From Gammaproteobacteria bacterium MFB021 (GTDB lineage: Bacteria; Pseudomonadota; Gammaproteobacteria; Pseudomonadales; Halomonadaceae): DNA of 33,631 nucleotides. Location: positions 1 to 33,631 of the forward strand of contig JNVT01000059.1 of the NCBI GenBank assembly GCA_000737985.1, in the 5' to 3' direction. The notes under the pieces were generated by a model. It had not been told where the DNA came from and ran no database searches. It worked only from the letters and a program-made list of their open reading frames with translations. Position 1 is the first letter of the stretch, and every line of letters starts with the position of its first letter. A program made the position numbers and the translations under genes. Positions 1 through 7,740 of the stretch are shown in pieces.

Positions 1-93
1 GCCGGCCAGCGCCAGCGTCAGCCGGGGGCCGATGCCCGCGGGCTCGCCGCTGGTCAGCGCCAGCAGCGGTGACGCGGCCTGGTTCGGCGCCAT
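1..93 (-). CDS. pdxA: 4-hydroxythreonine-4-phosphate dehydrogenase PdxA, N-terminal fragment (cut by window edge)
   Basis: Only the first 31 codons lie in the window, read leftwards from an ATG at 93. The visible N-terminus contains LALTSGEPAGIGPRL, which is the characteristic first beta-strand and GEPAGIGP loop of PdxA. PdxA oxidises 4-phosphohydroxy-L-threonine in the DXP-dependent pyridoxal phosphate pathway, in the cytoplasm. It starts 12 bases after the surA stop on the same strand, so the two are very likely co-transcribed; surA-pdxA is a conserved pair in gammaproteobacteria (family knowledge). The upstream GGGG is only a modest ribosome-binding site. The rest of the protein cannot be judged. 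Confidence 0.85.
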   Translation of the reverse strand, partial: MAPNQAASPLLALTSGEPAGIGPRLTLALAG

Positions 94-105
94 CAGACTA
101 CCCCG

Positions 106-1065
106 TTACTGCTTGTCGAGACGGTTGTCGACGTAGGCGCTGGCACGAATCTCCTGCGTCCACGCTTCGAGCTCGTCGTTGACCTTGCGCTGGAAGATCG
201 CCTGGCTCGCCTGCTCGCGGGAGATCTGCTTGCCGTCACCGCCGCGGCTATCGATCAGCTTGACCAGGTGGAAGCCGCTGGGGCTGCGGATCGGCTGGCT
301 CACCTCGCCCTTGGCGAGATCGGGAATGACGTCGGCGAAGATGGTCGGGATCTGCGCCGCCGGACGCCAACCCAGATCGCCGCCCTCCAGCGCCTGGGCA
401 TCGTCGGACTCGGAGACCGCCAGCTTGCGGAAGTCGGCGCCGCTCTTGAGCTCCTGATAGAGCTTCTCGGCCTTGGCCTGGGCCTGGCGCACCTGATCCG
501 GCGTCGGCGACTGCGGCACCGCGACCAGAATCTGAGCCAGATGATAGGAGACGTTGCTGTTCTGGCCGGCCTGCTCCAGGAAGCGGTCGATCTCACGGTC
601 CGACACCGTCACCTTGTTGGCGACCTCGCGCTGCTGGACCTGACGGATCAGCAGCTCGCGGCGCACCTGCTCGCGCACCTCGGCCAGCGACTGCCCCTCT
701 TTCTCCAGGCGATCGGCGAACTGATCCAGGGTCATGCCGTTGTTCTGGGCGATACCGCGCATGGTGGCATTGAGCTGGGTCTCGTCGACGTTCAGCTTGC
801 CCTTCTCGGCCATCTGCAGCTCGATCTGCTCGGTGATCATGCGGTCGAGCACCTGATGCTCGAGGGTCTTCTCCGGCGGCGCGGGGATGTTGCTGGACGC
901 GAGCTGGCTCTTGACCTGGGAGACCCGCTGCTCGAGCTGGCTCTGCATGATGGCGTCGTCGTTGACCACGGCGACGATACGGTCCAGCGGCACCACTTCG
1001 GCCATCGCCGACAGCGGCGACAGCAGCATGACCAGCGCCAGGGGAATCCACACTCTAGGACGCAT
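106..1065 (-). CDS. surA: Periplasmic chaperone / peptidyl-prolyl isomerase SurA, single-parvulin form
   Basis: SurA escorts unfolded outer-membrane beta-barrel proteins through the periplasm to the BAM complex. The protein is 319 residues from the ATG at 1065, which has an AGAGAGG ribosome-binding site. A further ATG 16 codons upstream is in frame but would spoil the signal peptide. Residues 1-22 form a signal peptide ending SAMA. Residues 23-170 are the SurA N-domain (VNDDAIMQSQ, a conserved N-terminal motif). Residues 171-275 form one parvulin domain (HLAQILVAVP, GGDLGW, SGFHLVKL). The C-terminal helix EIRASAYVDNRL follows directly. E. coli SurA has about 428 residues and two parvulin domains. 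The second one (P2, the catalytically active one in E. coli) is absent here, with no frameshift visible. The gene lies 257 bp downstream of lptD, itself a known SurA-dependent client. Confidence 0.93.
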   Translation of the reverse strand: MRPRVWIPLALVMLLSPLSAMAEVVPLDRIVAVVNDDAIMQSQLEQRVSQVKSQLASSNIPAPPEKTLEHQVLDRMITEQIELQMAEKGKLNVDETQLNATMRGIAQNNGMTLDQFADRLEKEGQSLAEVREQVRRELLIRQVQQREVANKVTVSDREIDRFLEQAGQNSNVSYHLAQILVAVPQSPTPDQVRQAQAKAEKLYQELKSGADFRKLAVSESDDAQALEGGDLGWRPAAQIPTIFADVIPDLAKGEVSQPIRSPSGFHLVKLIDSRGGDGKQISREQASQAIFQRKVNDELEAWTQEIRASAYVDNRLDKQ

Positions 1066-1075
1066 GCCTACCTCT

Positions 1076-1272
1076 CTTGCTTGATGAAGGACAACTCTAG
1101 GGAAATACTGCACAAATGCCTGCGCGGGCGAATCGCTGCGTTGCGCGGTGCTGGAGCGCCAGCCCGGTAAGAATCCTCACATATACCCCATTATGCTGCG
1201 GTTCTTGCGCTCCGGGCGCCTTGCACTTCATCCCGCTCGCCTATTTGTTCAGCACTTCCCTTGCTTGATGAA
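1076..1272. repeat. MITE-like palindromic intergenic element with flanking direct repeats
   Basis: The space between surA and lptD is occupied by an imperfect inverted repeat. The left end 1099-1120 (starting AGGGAAATACTGCACAAAT) is matched by the reverse complement of 1239-1261 (AGGGAAGTGCTGAACAAAT), and the two arms remain partly complementary inwards. A 13-bp direct repeat CTTGCTTGATGAA occurs at 1076-1088 and 1260-1272, flanking the palindrome. The left arm also shares ACAAA(A)TGCCTGCGC and a later CGTT with the repeat at 6314-6344, so this is a dispersed family. It has no coding capacity, and it would form a long hairpin in any lptD-surA read-through transcript. Confidence 0.6.
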
Positions 1273-1321
1273 TCACGGGTCTTGCTCAATGACCCACGCC
1301 TCTCGATCCGCCGGGCCCGGC

Positions 1322-3784
1322 TCAGAACGTGGTGGGCTCGTAGCCCGGCACCGCGCTGGCGAAGTAGCTGTCGGCGTTCTGCCCCACCCCGCCAAGTCCC
1401 TTGAACACGAAGCGCAGGAACAGGCCGCGGTCGGTGTAGTCATCGTCGATGGTGTAGGCGGTGTCGTTGTCGTCTACCCACTCGCGCCAGACCACCTGCA
1501 CCGCGCTGCAGCAACTGTTGAACTGCACCCCGGCCAGCGTCTCCAGATCACGCTTGTTGGTGTTGTCGTAGAGATAGCGGCCGATCAGATCGAGCGACGA
1601 GGTCGCCTTGTAGGCGAACGAGACATCGAAATCCTCGCGGTTGTAGCTCAGCTGGTCGTCGGCGTCGCTGGCCGGATCGAAACCTTGGAGCTGCCAACGG
1701 TAGCCAAGGTTCAATACGTGGCCGGCCGGACTCAGATATTGCAGGTAGGCAGAGGCCTTTTCGGTCTGCGAACGCTGATCGTCGTAGAACCACTCGTAGC
1801 GCGAGCGCCACTGGTCGTTGATGCGCCAGTCGAGCTGGGTGATCACCGGCGAACGGTCGCGGGTGCGCCGATAGTCGTCATAGCGCCGCTGTGCAGGCGT
1901 GAGATTGTCGCTGTCGTCGAGCAGGGTGACGTTGCGATCTTCGAAGTAGGCGCTCTGACCGACCGACAGCGCCAGACGCTCGCGCCCGGTGTCATCCTCG
2001 AGGAAGCGGGTCGAGGCGCCGTAGGAGAGCTTGTTGACGTCACCCACGCGATCTGCGCCGGTGAAGCGGTAGGGCGACCACAGCTGGCTCCACGAAATCG
2101 CCTGCTCGTCGGTGTCGAACACCGGATATTCCGACTGATCGCGCTCGGGAACGTAGGCGTAGTAGAGCCGCGGCTCGAAGGTCTGCTTGAAGCCCTGGTC
2201 GAACGCGGTCACGTCACGCTGGAAGATCAGCCCCGAGTCCAGCGAGTAGACCGGCACCGTGCGGGACAGGGTCTCGTCACGCGAAGTGTCACGATTGCCG
2301 TAGTCGAGCTCGTAGTTGGTCTGCCACAGCTGGAAGCGCGGCTCGAGGAAGCCCCAGCTCGGCTGGGCGCGCCAGCCGATTGCCGGGGTCAGATTGAGGC
2401 GCGAGCCGTTGGCCGATTCACGCAGCGGAATGTTGCGGGTACGGTTCTCGTCCTCGTCGAACCAGTTGCCCTGGGCATCGACGCCGTGCAGGTCACGCCA
2501 GAAGTAGGTCGCGTTGGAGTTCCACTCCTGATAGAAGCCGCTCTCCTGCTGCCAGCGCGCATTGGCGGTCAGGCTGGGCAGGCGGTAATAGGGGCGATCG
2601 TTCTCGTCGATCGGATACTGCATGCGCTGGTAGCCCTGGGCACGGGCATCCAGATACCAGGTAGTACCCTGATAGGAGAGCCGCGCCAGACGCTCGAGGT
2701 ATTCGGTGTCCTGCTCGGCGAAATTGCTGCCGAAGTCGTCGAAGTAGCGGCCATCGCTGGCGGCGCCGTAGCGCAGCGCATAGTCCAGGCGATCGGTGAA
2801 GTAGCCGTAGTGCTGATAGTCGACGAACCAGCGGTCCTTGCCGTCGAAGGCGTCCTTGGGATCGTTGGGATTATCGTTGTTGCCGCCGTTGTCATTGGCC
2901 AGATAGGCGCCATCGATCGTGCCGCGATCGCTGCCGAAGAGATAGCGGAACTCGCCGCCCATCAGCAGGCCATGGTCGGTGATGACCCGGGGCGTAATGG
3001 TGGCGTCGTAGTTGGGGGCCAGGTTCAGGTAGTAGGGCTGGCTGTAATCGAGGCCATCGCTGGAGAGCCCCAGGGTCGGCCACAGAAAGCCGCTCTGGCG
3101 CCGATCGTCCACCGGGAAGCGTACCCAGGGCCAGTAGAACACCGGCACGTCGCCCATCTCCAGGCGCGCATTGGTGGCGGTGCCGTAGCCCTGGGCGCGG
3201 TCGATGGTGACGTCGCTGCCGACGATCCGCCACAGCCGGCTGTCCGGCGCACAGGTGGTGAAGCTGGCTTCGCGCATGCGATAGCGGCCGTCGTCGAGGC
3301 GCTGCAGCGCCTGGGCGTCACCGCGCACGCGCTGGTCGTGGATCACGTAGTGGGCGTCGTCGATCCGCGCCGCGTCGCTGTCGAGCGAAACCTGGCCATC
3401 GTCGCCGCGCACCAGCAGACCGGGGTAGCGGATGGTCAACGGGCCGTCGGCGAAGGCGGTATCGCGGGCCGCGTTGACCCGCACCTGCGGCGCCTGCAGC
3501 TGGCTGTCGCCGCGCCGCAGCACCACTTCGCCGCCGAGGATCGTCTCGCCGTTGTCACCGTACTCCGCGGTAGCCGAGTTGGAGAGGACCTCTTCCGGCG
3601 TGCGCCCTTCGGGCAGCAGATAGCCGGGCTGGACATAGCGTCCGCCGCACAGCGCGCCGGCCGGCGCCTGATCGCCCCAGGGTACCCAGTCCAGCTGGTC
3701 CGCCGGAAGCGGTGCCGGTGGGGCCGCCTGGGCGGTCGATGAAATCACGCCGGTGAGGGCAGTCCAGACCAGTCGCTTGCCCAT
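1322..3784 (-). CDS. lptD: LPS-assembly outer-membrane protein LptD
   Basis: LptD is the 26-strand outer-membrane barrel that, plugged by LptE, inserts lipopolysaccharide into the outer leaflet. The product has 820 residues (E. coli: 784). Residues 1-20 are a signal peptide ending TAQA. An N-terminal OstA/LptA-like jellyroll occupies roughly residues 65-190 and the barrel the remainder. The four cysteines that form the two interdomain disulphides in E. coli are all present: C46, C178 and the adjacent pair C758-C759. The C-terminus (GLGGVGQNADSYFASAVPGY) is typical of the family. It is transcribed away from amgK, from a promoter with a perfect TATAAT at 3816-3821. The surA gene follows on the same strand after a repeat-filled gap. 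Identification is firm. Confidence 0.97.
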   Translation of the reverse strand: MGKRLVWTALTGVISSTAQAAPPAPLPADQLDWVPWGDQAPAGALCGGRYVQPGYLLPEGRTPEEVLSNSATAEYGDNGETILGGEVVLRRGDSQLQAPQVRVNAARDTAFADGPLTIRYPGLLVRGDDGQVSLDSDAARIDDAHYVIHDQRVRGDAQALQRLDDGRYRMREASFTTCAPDSRLWRIVGSDVTIDRAQGYGTATNARLEMGDVPVFYWPWVRFPVDDRRQSGFLWPTLGLSSDGLDYSQPYYLNLAPNYDATITPRVITDHGLLMGGEFRYLFGSDRGTIDGAYLANDNGGNNDNPNDPKDAFDGKDRWFVDYQHYGYFTDRLDYALRYGAASDGRYFDDFGSNFAEQDTEYLERLARLSYQGTTWYLDARAQGYQRMQYPIDENDRPYYRLPSLTANARWQQESGFYQEWNSNATYFWRDLHGVDAQGNWFDEDENRTRNIPLRESANGSRLNLTPAIGWRAQPSWGFLEPRFQLWQTNYELDYGNRDTSRDETLSRTVPVYSLDSGLIFQRDVTAFDQGFKQTFEPRLYYAYVPERDQSEYPVFDTDEQAISWSQLWSPYRFTGADRVGDVNKLSYGASTRFLEDDTGRERLALSVGQSAYFEDRNVTLLDDSDNLTPAQRRYDDYRRTRDRSPVITQLDWRINDQWRSRYEWFYDDQRSQTEKASAYLQYLSPAGHVLNLGYRWQLQGFDPASDADDQLSYNREDFDVSFAYKATSSLDLIGRYLYDNTNKRDLETLAGVQFNSCCSAVQVVWREWVDDNDTAYTIDDDYTDRGLFLRFVFKGLGGVGQNADSYFASAVPGYEPTTF

Positions 3785-3815
3785 GTCCTCTGTGTCCTTG
3801 CCGTGTGGAGCCGGT

Positions 3816-3821
3816 ATTATA
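3816..3821 (-). promoter_or_regulatory. -10 box of the lptD promoter
   Basis: On the minus strand there is a perfect TATAAT (plus-strand ATTATA) about 30 bases upstream of the lptD ATG, giving a predicted 5' leader of about 25 bases. The hexamer 17 bases further upstream (GCGGCA) is a poor -35. Sigma-70-type use is inferred, not shown. Confidence 0.5.
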
Positions 3822-4123
3822 CAGACCTCGACGGCGCTTGCCGCGGGGTCGTTCCCTGTCTGTCTTCTGTCGCGCTCGCCTGACTACGCCTACCTGACTA
3901 CGCCCGCCTGGCGAGCCATGAAGAGGCGTGGCGCTCGCAGCGCGATGAGTTGGCGGACTCGACCAAAGGCGGCAAACTGGCGCCGCCAAGGGAGTCTAGC
4001 GCCCTCGCCGCCGGCAGGTCCGCGTCCCGACGTTATCGACCATGCCATCGGCCAAGCCCACGAGCGGCTTCAGCATGCGGTGCCATCCGCACCCCGTCAA
4101 CTCGATCCAACCTGGGAGTTTCG
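3822..4123. other. Divergent lptD/amgK intergenic region
   Basis: About 300 bp with no convincing gene; a possible in-frame extension of amgK up to 3950 lacks a ribosome-binding site and PHA/APH-family similarity. It contains a 12-bp direct repeat CCTGACTACGCC at 3879-3890 and 3893-3904 (period 14). The amgK ribosome-binding site is GGGAG at 4114-4118. I see no clear promoter for amgK. Confidence 0.5.
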
Positions 4124-5158
4124 ATGAGTCTGCGCCTTGCCCAGCTGCGCACCTGGATAGCCCGGCACCACGCCGTCGCCGCCGATACCTGCCGCTTCGA
4201 GCCTGTCGCCGGCGATGCCAGCCTGCGCGGCTACTGCCGGGTGTATCTGCCCGACGGCAGCACGCGCATGCTGATGGATGCCCCACCCGAGCTCGAAGAT
4301 AGCCACGCCTTCGTCGCCATCGGCCGCCACTGGCGCGCGGTGGGCCTGCCGGTGCCGGCGATCCACGCCATCGACCTCGACCTGGGCTTCCTCGAACTCG
4401 ACGATCTCGGTGATGACAGTCTGCACCACCATTTCGACGATGCCGATAGCGCGCGGCGCGGCACGGACCAGGCCATCGACCTGCTGCTGCGCCTGCAGCG
4501 GCTGGCCTCACCGGCCGAGCTGCCGCCCTACTCCGCCGCCTTCCTGGAAGAGGAGATGGAGCGCTTCCCCGACTGGGGCCTGGGGCGCTGGCTGGAATTG
4601 GAGACACCCGCCTGCTGGGCCGACACCAAGCGTCATCTGCTGGCGCGTATCGCGACGCTGCCCGAAGTCGCGGTGCACCGCGACTTCGATGCCATGAACC
4701 TGATGCTCGTCGACGGCGAACTGGCGCTGATCGATTTCCAGGGCGCCCTGGCGGGGCCGCTCGGCTACGACCTGATCTCGCTGCTGCGCGGGCGCTACCA
4801 GCGCTGGTCGCGGACCGAGATGGATCGCTGGATCGCTGACTTCCACCGCCGCAGCCAGGCCGATTTCGGCACTCGCCTGCCGGATGCTGCCGCCTTCCGC
4901 GCCGCGGTCGAGGCGATCGGCGCTCAGCGTCAGCTCAAGATTCTGGGCCAGTTCTGCCGCCTCTGCCTGCGCGACGGCAAGCCGCGCTATCTCGACTGGC
5001 TGCCGCATTTCTACGCCCAGCTCGACGCCGGCCTCGAAGCGCTGCCCGAGCTGGCCGAGTTCCACGCCTGGCTGCGCGAAACCTACCACCCGGCGATGCA
5101 GGTGCGCCTGGCCCGCCACCACGCCGAGCAGGCGTATGCGAAGGGAGCCTCGGCATGA
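4124..5158 (+). CDS. amgK: N-acetylmuramate/N-acetylglucosamine anomeric kinase AmgK
   Basis: AmgK phosphorylates recycled MurNAc (and GlcNAc) at C1, the first step of the Pseudomonas-type route that bypasses MurA and de novo UDP-MurNAc synthesis (family knowledge from P. putida). The 344-residue product has an aminoglycoside-phosphotransferase fold. [13 protein letters not shown] lies at the N-lobe, the Brenner-type catalytic motif H185-R-D187 follows with N192, and the metal-binding D204 sits in LIDFQGA. The start at 4124 is chosen for its GGGAG ribosome-binding site and because the N-terminus fits the family; an open frame extends 58 codons further upstream but looks non-coding. The stop codon overlaps the murU start (ATGA), so the pair is translationally coupled. 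Placement back-to-back with lptD is the same as in Pseudomonas, which supports the assignment over a generic phosphotransferase. Confidence 0.92.
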   Translation: MSLRLAQLRTWIARHHAVAADTCRFEPVAGDASLRGYCRVYLPDGSTRMLMDAPPELEDSHAFVAIGRHWRAVGLPVPAIHAIDLDLGFLELDDLGDDSLHHHFDDADSARRGTDQAIDLLLRLQRLASPAELPPYSAAFLEEEMERFPDWGLGRWLELETPACWADTKRHLLARIATLPEVAVHRDFDAMNLMLVDGELALIDFQGALAGPLGYDLISLLRGRYQRWSRTEMDRWIADFHRRSQADFGTRLPDAAAFRAAVEAIGAQRQLKILGQFCRLCLRDGKPRYLDWLPHFYAQLDAGLEALPELAEFHAWLRETYHPAMQVRLARHHAEQAYAKGASA

Positions 5159-5823
5159 AAGCGATGATCCTGGCCGCCGGGCTCGGCAGCCGCATGCGCC
5201 CGCTCACCGACCACTGCCCCAAACCGCTGCTGCCGGTGGCCGGCAAGCCGCTGATCGAGCACCACCTGATGCGCCTCGCGGCGGCCGGCTTCCGCGAGGT
5301 GGTGATCAACGTGAGCTACCGCGGCGAGCAGATCGTCGCCGCCCTCGGCGACGGTCAGCGTTTCGGCCTGCGTCTCGCCTTCAGCCACGAACCCACGCCG
5401 CTGGAGACCGCCGGCGGCCTGCGCCACGCCCTGGGGCTGCTGGGCGAAGCCCCTTTTCTGCTGCTCAACGGCGATGTCTGGAGTGATATCGATCTGGCCC
5501 AACCGGCGCTGGCCGCGGGGGATCTGGCCAACCTGGCGATGGTCGATACCACCGACTTCCACCGCGGTGGCGACTTCCATCTCGACCCCAACGGACGCCT
5601 GCACGCCGAGGGCGAGCCGCGCCTGGTGTATGCCGGGGTCGGCGTGATCCACCCGCAGCTCGTCGCCGGTCTCCCCGACGGCGAGGCGGCCAAGCTGGCG
5701 CCGCTGCTGGTCGCGGCCATGCGCGCCGGGCGCGTCGCTGGCTGGCACCACCGCGGCGACTGGGTCGACGTCGGCACGCCGCAGCGCCTGGCCGATCTCG
5801 AGAGCCGGCTGCGCCGGGCGTAA
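5155..5823 (+). CDS. murU: N-acetylmuramate alpha-1-phosphate uridylyltransferase MurU
   Basis: MurU converts MurNAc-1-phosphate and UTP to UDP-MurNAc, completing the recycling route begun by AmgK. The 222-residue product is a short sugar-nucleotidyltransferase. It opens with [16 protein letters not shown], the glycine-rich NTP-binding loop (residues 4-19), followed by [15 protein letters not shown]. The metal-binding aspartate lies in LLNGDVW. Its length is typical of MurU rather than of the longer glucose-1-phosphate uridylyl/thymidylyltransferases. It starts inside the amgK stop codon. Because this pathway avoids the fosfomycin target MurA, organisms with it tend to be intrinsically less sensitive to that drug (known in Pseudomonas, inferred here). 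Confidence 0.92.
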   Translation: MKAMILAAGLGSRMRPLTDHCPKPLLPVAGKPLIEHHLMRLAAAGFREVVINVSYRGEQIVAALGDGQRFGLRLAFSHEPTPLETAGGLRHALGLLGEAPFLLLNGDVWSDIDLAQPALAAGDLANLAMVDTTDFHRGGDFHLDPNGRLHAEGEPRLVYAGVGVIHPQLVAGLPDGEAAKLAPLLVAAMRAGRVAGWHHRGDWVDVGTPQRLADLESRLRRA

Positions 5824-5883
5824 CTTCAGCCAGGCGGGAGTGTTATGCTGCCGCCACGTTATCCGAGTGAAGGAATCGATTGC

Positions 5884-6303
5884 ATGAAAGCCACAGTCAA
5901 GTGGACCGACGGCCGCCAGTTCGTCACCGAATCCGGCAGCGGCCACAGCGTCGTGATCGACGGCAACCCCGATCACGGCGGGCGCAACACCGGGCCGCGG
6001 CCGATGGAACTGGTGCTGATGGGGCTCGGCGGCTGCACCTCGTTCGACGTGATCCAGATTCTGGAGAAGGCCCGCGCCGACGTCACCGACTGCGTCGCGA
6101 CCCTGGAAGCCGAACGCTTCGACGGCACGCCCAGCGTGTTCACCAAGATCCATGTGCACTTCGTGGTCACCGGCCGCGGCCTCAAGGACGCTCAGGTCAA
6201 GCGTGCGGTCGATCTCTCCGCCGAGAAGTACTGCAGCGCCTCGCTGATGCTGGCCAAGGGCGGCGTGGAGATTACCCACGACTACGAGATCGTCGAGGCC
6301 TGA
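5884..6303 (+). CDS. OsmC/Ohr-family protein (YhfA-like)
   Basis: The 139-residue product is an OsmC-fold protein of the YhfA-like branch. The two conserved cysteines of the family are present: C51 in LGGCTSFDV and C117 in SAEKYCSAS. In Ohr/OsmC enzymes these form the peroxidatic/resolving pair that reduces organic hydroperoxides, but the substrate of this branch is not established. The start at 5884 (MKATVKWTDG) fits the family and has AAGGA at 5870-5874. An in-frame ATG at 5845 with GGGAG just upstream would add 13 residues and cannot be fully excluded. The gene lies 60 bases after murU on the same strand and is followed by a strong terminator, so it may end the amgK-murU transcript. In E. 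coli yhfA (osmC-like) is also a stand-alone gene. Confidence 0.85.
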   Translation: MKATVKWTDGRQFVTESGSGHSVVIDGNPDHGGRNTGPRPMELVLMGLGGCTSFDVIQILEKARADVTDCVATLEAERFDGTPSVFTKIHVHFVVTGRGLKDAQVKRAVDLSAEKYCSASLMLAKGGVEITHDYEIVEA

Positions 6304-6310
6304 GAGGGCG

Positions 6311-6358
6311 TTTACAAAATGCCTGCGCTCGGCAATACAGCGTTAAAATCGTCCTCTG
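6311..6358. repeat. Partial copy of dispersed palindromic repeat
   Basis: Just after the OsmC-like gene, 6314-6328 (ACAAAATGCCTGCGC) matches 1112-1125 in the surA-lptD element with one added A. Further, TGCGCTCG...GCGTTAAAATC matches 6457-6483 of the next repeat. It looks like a fragment of the same repeat family. Confidence 0.45.
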
Positions 6359-6406
6359 AGCGCCGGCCAGTCCAACGAGGCCCTCGAGCCCACAGCACAA
6401 GACGCA

Positions 6407-6436
6407 AAAACCGCGACTCAGGTCGCGGTTTTCTTT
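6407..6436. terminator. Rho-independent, potentially bidirectional terminator
   Basis: A perfect 11-bp stem, AAAACCGCGAC (6407-6417) with GTCGCGGTTTT (6422-6432), closes a four-base TCAG loop and is followed by CTTT on the plus strand. The A-run on the left side gives a U-tract for minus-strand transcripts. It lies between the convergent OsmC-like gene (plus) and coq7 (minus), and so can end both units. Confidence 0.85.
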
Positions 6437-6579
6437 AGGCACTGTCTGAAAAGTACTGCGCTCGCCCATGCGGCGTTAAAAATCGGCTCAAAATGCTCAT
6501 TTACACCCCGTAAACTCCGCGTTTTCGCCGATTTTTGCCTTGCCTGGCCTTCGCTCGTCGACTTTTCAGACAGCACCTA
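6436..6579. repeat. 144-bp palindromic intergenic repeat
   Basis: The terminal inverted repeats are TAGGCACTGTCTGAAAAGT (6436-6454) and the complement of ACTTTTCAGACAGCACCTA (6561-6579), with two mismatches in 19. A second, inner inverted repeat is AAAAATCGGC (6478-6487) / GCCGATTTTT (6527-6536). There is no coding potential. Its size and terminal repeats are those of a REP/MITE-like element. I recall similar GTGCTGTCTGAAAAGT-type sequences from Halomonas-group intergenic regions, but this was not searched. Confidence 0.7.
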
Positions 6580-6627
6580 GCCTGCTCGGCGGCTATCCGC
6601 CGCCCTTGACGACGCCAGGCTCAATGC

Positions 6628-7269
6628 TCAGAGGCGATAGACGCTCTTGGTCATCACCTTCGACACCAGCCGCATGCCCCACTTCACCGGCAGCGGGAAG
6701 CGGCTGCCGCCGGACTCCAGCGCCATCCGCTCGTGCTGCGCTTCGTCGATACGCATCTGTTCGAGTACCGCCCGCGAGCGCTTGTCGTCGATCGGCAGCT
6801 TGCGCAGATGCGCCTCCAGATGGCGCCCGACCTGCTCCTCGGTGGCGGCGACGAAGCCCAGGCTGACGCGATCGCCGACCGCCCCGGCCAGGGCGCCGAG
6901 GCCGAAGGAGGCGGCGTAGAAGGCGGGGTTGAGATAGCTGGTACGGCCATCCAGCTCCTGCAGGCGCTGATCGCACCAGGCCAGATGGTCGATCTCCTCC
7001 GCCGCTGCCTCTTCCATCCGCTCACGGGTATCACCCAGCTTGGCGGTCAGCCCCTGCCCCTGATAGAGCGCCTGGGCGCACACCTCACCGGTGTGATTGA
7101 TGCGCATCAGCCCGGCCACATGGCGGCGCTGCTCGTCATCGAGCGCGCCCTCGGGCTGGGCGTGCGCCGGCGAGGGCCGGCGCGGCTGTGCCGCCCCCGG
7201 CACCAGCGTGCGCAGTACGCTGTCGAACTGATGGATCAGATTGTCGCTACGCGACAGCTGGCGCGCCAT
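6628..7269 (-). CDS. coq7: 2-polyprenyl-3-methyl-6-methoxy-1,4-benzoquinol hydroxylase Coq7 (UbiF-type step)
   Basis: Coq7 is a membrane-associated di-iron monooxygenase that performs the last hydroxylation of ubiquinone biosynthesis (the step done by flavoprotein UbiF in E. coli). The 213-residue product has the six expected iron ligands. E62 (NHTGEVC), E92 and H95 (EEIDH), E144 ([11 protein letters not shown]), and E176 and H179 (DEAQHE) form the ferritin-like four-helix site. The C-terminus [13 protein letters not shown] is a typical membrane-facing amphipathic end. It is the last gene of a minus-strand run purD-prkB-hinT-coq7, 69 bases after hinT, with a terminator and repeat beyond it. 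Confidence 0.95.
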   Translation of the reverse strand: MARQLSRSDNLIHQFDSVLRTLVPGAAQPRRPSPAHAQPEGALDDEQRRHVAGLMRINHTGEVCAQALYQGQGLTAKLGDTRERMEEAAAEEIDHLAWCDQRLQELDGRTSYLNPAFYAASFGLGALAGAVGDRVSLGFVAATEEQVGRHLEAHLRKLPIDDKRSRAVLEQMRIDEAQHERMALESGGSRFPLPVKWGMRLVSKVMTKSVYRL

Positions 7270-7338
7270 GTGAGTCTCCTTACCCGTGTATGGATCATCC
7301 GCGAACGGATGCCCGTGTGCGGCAATGTCCCGGGCCTG

Positions 7339-7683
7339 TCAGCCCGGCGGCCAGGTCAGCTTGCGCCCACCCAGCAGGTGCATGTGGATATGATAGACCG
7401 ACTGCCCGCCATCTTCGTTGCAGTTCATCACCACGCGGTAGCCGTCCTCGGCGAAGCCGAACTGCTTGGCCAGCTTGGCCGCGGTGTACTGCAACCGCCC
7501 GATCAGGGCCAGATCCGCCTCCTCGATATCATTCAGGGTGGCGATCGGCTTCTTGGGGATGATCAGCACATGGGTGGGTGCCTGGGGATTGATGTCACGG
7601 AAGGCGAGTACGTGCTCGTCCTCGTAGACGATATCGGCCGGAATCTCGCGGTCGATGATCTTGCTGAACAGCGTGGGCTCCAT
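7339..7683 (-). CDS. hinT: HIT-family purine nucleoside phosphoramidase HinT
   Basis: The 114-residue protein is a complete small HIT-domain hydrolase. The family triad motif lies at residues 98-102 (H98-I-H100-M-H102, followed by LLGG), with H100 the expected nucleophile. The N-terminal [19 protein letters not shown] is typical of HinT/PKCI-1-like proteins, which hydrolyse AMP-lysine and other adenosine phosphoramidates, probably including intermediates left by aminoacyl-tRNA synthetases. It is cytosolic. It lies 57 bases downstream of prkB and 69 upstream of coq7, on the same strand. A more distant assignment within the HIT family is possible, but length and motif fit HinT. Confidence 0.9.
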   Translation of the reverse strand: MEPTLFSKIIDREIPADIVYEDEHVLAFRDINPQAPTHVLIIPKKPIATLNDIEEADLALIGRLQYTAAKLAKQFGFAEDGYRVVMNCNEDGGQSVYHIHMHLLGGRKLTWPPG

Positions 7684-7740
7684 GGGGTCTCCTGCTCGAA
7701 CATGAAAGGATCCGGCGCCAGCGGCTGACGCCTCGGCACA

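Noticed and set aside
1148-3742. An 864-codon open frame on the plus strand opposite lptD
   Set aside because: It is the exact antisense of lptD, whose family match, signal peptide and four conserved cysteines are clear. Long antisense frames are expected at this GC content, and the translation has no recognisable motif.
3785-3860. A sigma-E-type promoter for lptD (as in E. coli): GGAAC followed by TCTG on the minus strand
   Set aside because: The two elements are about 25 bases apart, too far for the roughly 17-18 expected; the perfect TATAAT is a better explanation.
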